From Candidatus Sulfotelmatobacter sp. (GTDB lineage: Bacteria; Acidobacteriota; Terriglobia; Terriglobales; SbA1), in the NCBI GenBank assembly GCA_030151135.1, contig JASLEQ010000702.1, forward strand, positions 1 to 6,613: DNA of 6,613 bases, given 5' to 3'. The notes beneath the pieces are model-generated. The model was not told where the DNA came from and did no database searches. It saw nothing but the letters and a program-made list of their open reading frames with translations. The position numbers were made by a program, and so were the translations under genes. Below, one piece after another: positions 5,947 through 6,613 of this stretch. The first letter of the stretch is position 1. Each line of letters starts with the position of its first letter.

Positions 5947-6195
5947 ATGAAGGTTCTGACCCTAGCCTTGTTGTTGAGTCTGCCTGTGGGCTCCCTAATC
6001 CCACAGAAACCGCTTCGGCAACCAGTGTCGCAGTTGACGAAGCACAGCAAAGGCGGACGCTGGTATTTCGCCGCCAGCGGACACGCCGTGTACTGCTACG
6101 GCCCGGTAATGACGGTCCCTGCTCCCAGCGGTGATCTGCAGCGGGTCGCCACCTTCTGCCGCGACGGCAGCGCCGTAGTTCCTTTAAAAGACTAA
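5947..6195 (+). CDS. Small secreted two-cysteine protein, unknown function
   Basis: The 82-residue product starts MKVLTLALLLSLPVG, a compact signal peptide with one N-terminal lysine and a leucine-rich core; cleavage is plausible near VGS or a few residues later. The mature part is about 60 residues, with the segment RWYFAASGHAVYCYG, a central VMTVPAPSGDLQRV and an end FCRDGSAVVPLKD. Its only cysteines, Cys50 and Cys71, could form one disulfide after export. I recognise no family. ATG 5947 has AAAGG at 5932-5936, a workable though slightly long spacing. The 67-base gap from the preceding membrane-protein gene, with no obvious terminator, allows co-transcription. Being short, the frame could be chance, but signal peptide, ribosome-binding site and position all favour a gene. 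Confidence 0.6.
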   Translation: MKVLTLALLLSLPVGSLIPQKPLRQPVSQLTKHSKGGRWYFAASGHAVYCYGPVMTVPAPSGDLQRVATFCRDGSAVVPLKD

Positions 6196-6309
6196 CGCCC
6201 TCACACTGCATCCTCGCCGATGTGGCACCCGGCACCTCTCCCCCCCGGCGTGCGTCTTCGTGTAGGTATCGAGCATCAAAAGCAGGACAATAAATACACG
6301 AGAGGCCAC

Positions 6310-6613
6310 ATGTCCATTCGACCCGTGAAACGCCTGATCAAGTCCAAACCTACACTGGAGGGCGCCGGAGTCCATCTACGGCGGGCTTTCGGCTTCGGCA
6401 ACACTGGGGAATTTGATCCATTTCTGCTGCTCGATGACTTCCGCAATGATGTGCCGGAAGACTACCTGGCGGGATTTCCCTGGCATCCCCACAGAGGCAT
6501 TGAAACCATCACCTATGTCCTGGCTGGGACTGTCGATCATGGCGATAGCATGGGAAATCACGGCTCGATCGGCGCCGGCGACGTGCAATGGATGACCGCC
6601 GGCAGCGGCATAA
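6310..6613 (+). CDS. Pirin family protein (N-terminal part, runs off the window)
   Basis: The first 101 residues of a pirin, a bicupin iron protein, are visible. FGFGNTGEFDPFLLLDDF (27-44) and FPWHPHRGIETITYVLAG (56-73) are the classic pirin N-terminal motifs. His59 and His61 match the first two metal ligands, and the remaining His and Glu should follow just beyond the edge, since the window ends at AGSGI, normally followed by a xHxE segment. GDVQWMTAGSG (90-100) is also typical. Bacterial pirins have been linked to quercetin 2,3-dioxygenase activity and to modulating metabolic enzymes; which applies here cannot be told. ATG 6310 has AGAGG at 6301-6305, a rather close ribosome-binding site, and the product begins where pirins normally do. 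The 114-base gap upstream suggests its own promoter, and AT-rich sequence lies at 6286-6297, but I could not assign firm boxes. Confidence 0.92.
   Translation, partial: MSIRPVKRLIKSKPTLEGAGVHLRRAFGFGNTGEFDPFLLLDDFRNDVPEDYLAGFPWHPHRGIETITYVLAGTVDHGDSMGNHGSIGAGDVQWMTAGSGI

Noticed and set aside
5930..6235. 101-codon minus-strand frame covering the small secreted gene
   Set aside because: Arg/Ser-rich product typical of antisense reading; the plus strand has a signal peptide and a ribosome-binding site.

Overview
The window is ordinary bacterial chromosome, moderately GC-rich, with dense genes on both strands. The order scpB–rluB–hisC, a ROK sugar kinase, a branched-chain-type acyl-CoA dehydrogenase and a stand-alone TonB-C protein suggest a free-living heterotroph, most likely an Acidobacteriota (Terriglobia-like) genome. 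That assignment is an inference from gene order and protein style, not from a marker gene. I see no rRNA, tRNA, CRISPR, transposase, attachment site or phage gene.

Layout. At 1-226 is the C-terminal end of scpB (chromosome segregation). After a 140-base gap comes rluB (23S rRNA pseudouridine synthase, 367-1134), whose stop codon overlaps the start of hisC (1131-2249) as ATGA. These three probably form one transcription unit. On the minus strand and convergent with hisC is a ROK-family glucokinase-like gene (2330-3349). It is divergent from an acyl-CoA dehydrogenase (3462-4637), and the 112-base space between them holds candidate overlapping promoters. Convergent with the dehydrogenase is a small exported TonB-C-domain protein (4724-5068, minus).

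The stretch 5069-5438 contains no convincing gene. It holds the putative promoter of the TonB-C gene and, at its right end, a possible promoter and two small hairpins leading into an orphan membrane-anchored protein with a Q-A-P-S/T pentapeptide repeat (5439-5879). A small secreted two-cysteine orphan follows (5947-6195). The window ends inside a pirin gene (6310 onward).

Functionally, the left half is housekeeping (segregation, ribosome modification, histidine synthesis), the middle is catabolism (glucose phosphorylation, acyl-CoA oxidation), and the right half is envelope and orphan proteins plus pirin. Nothing here is a clear new multi-gene system. The least explained part is the orphan pair at 5439-6195 with its leader.
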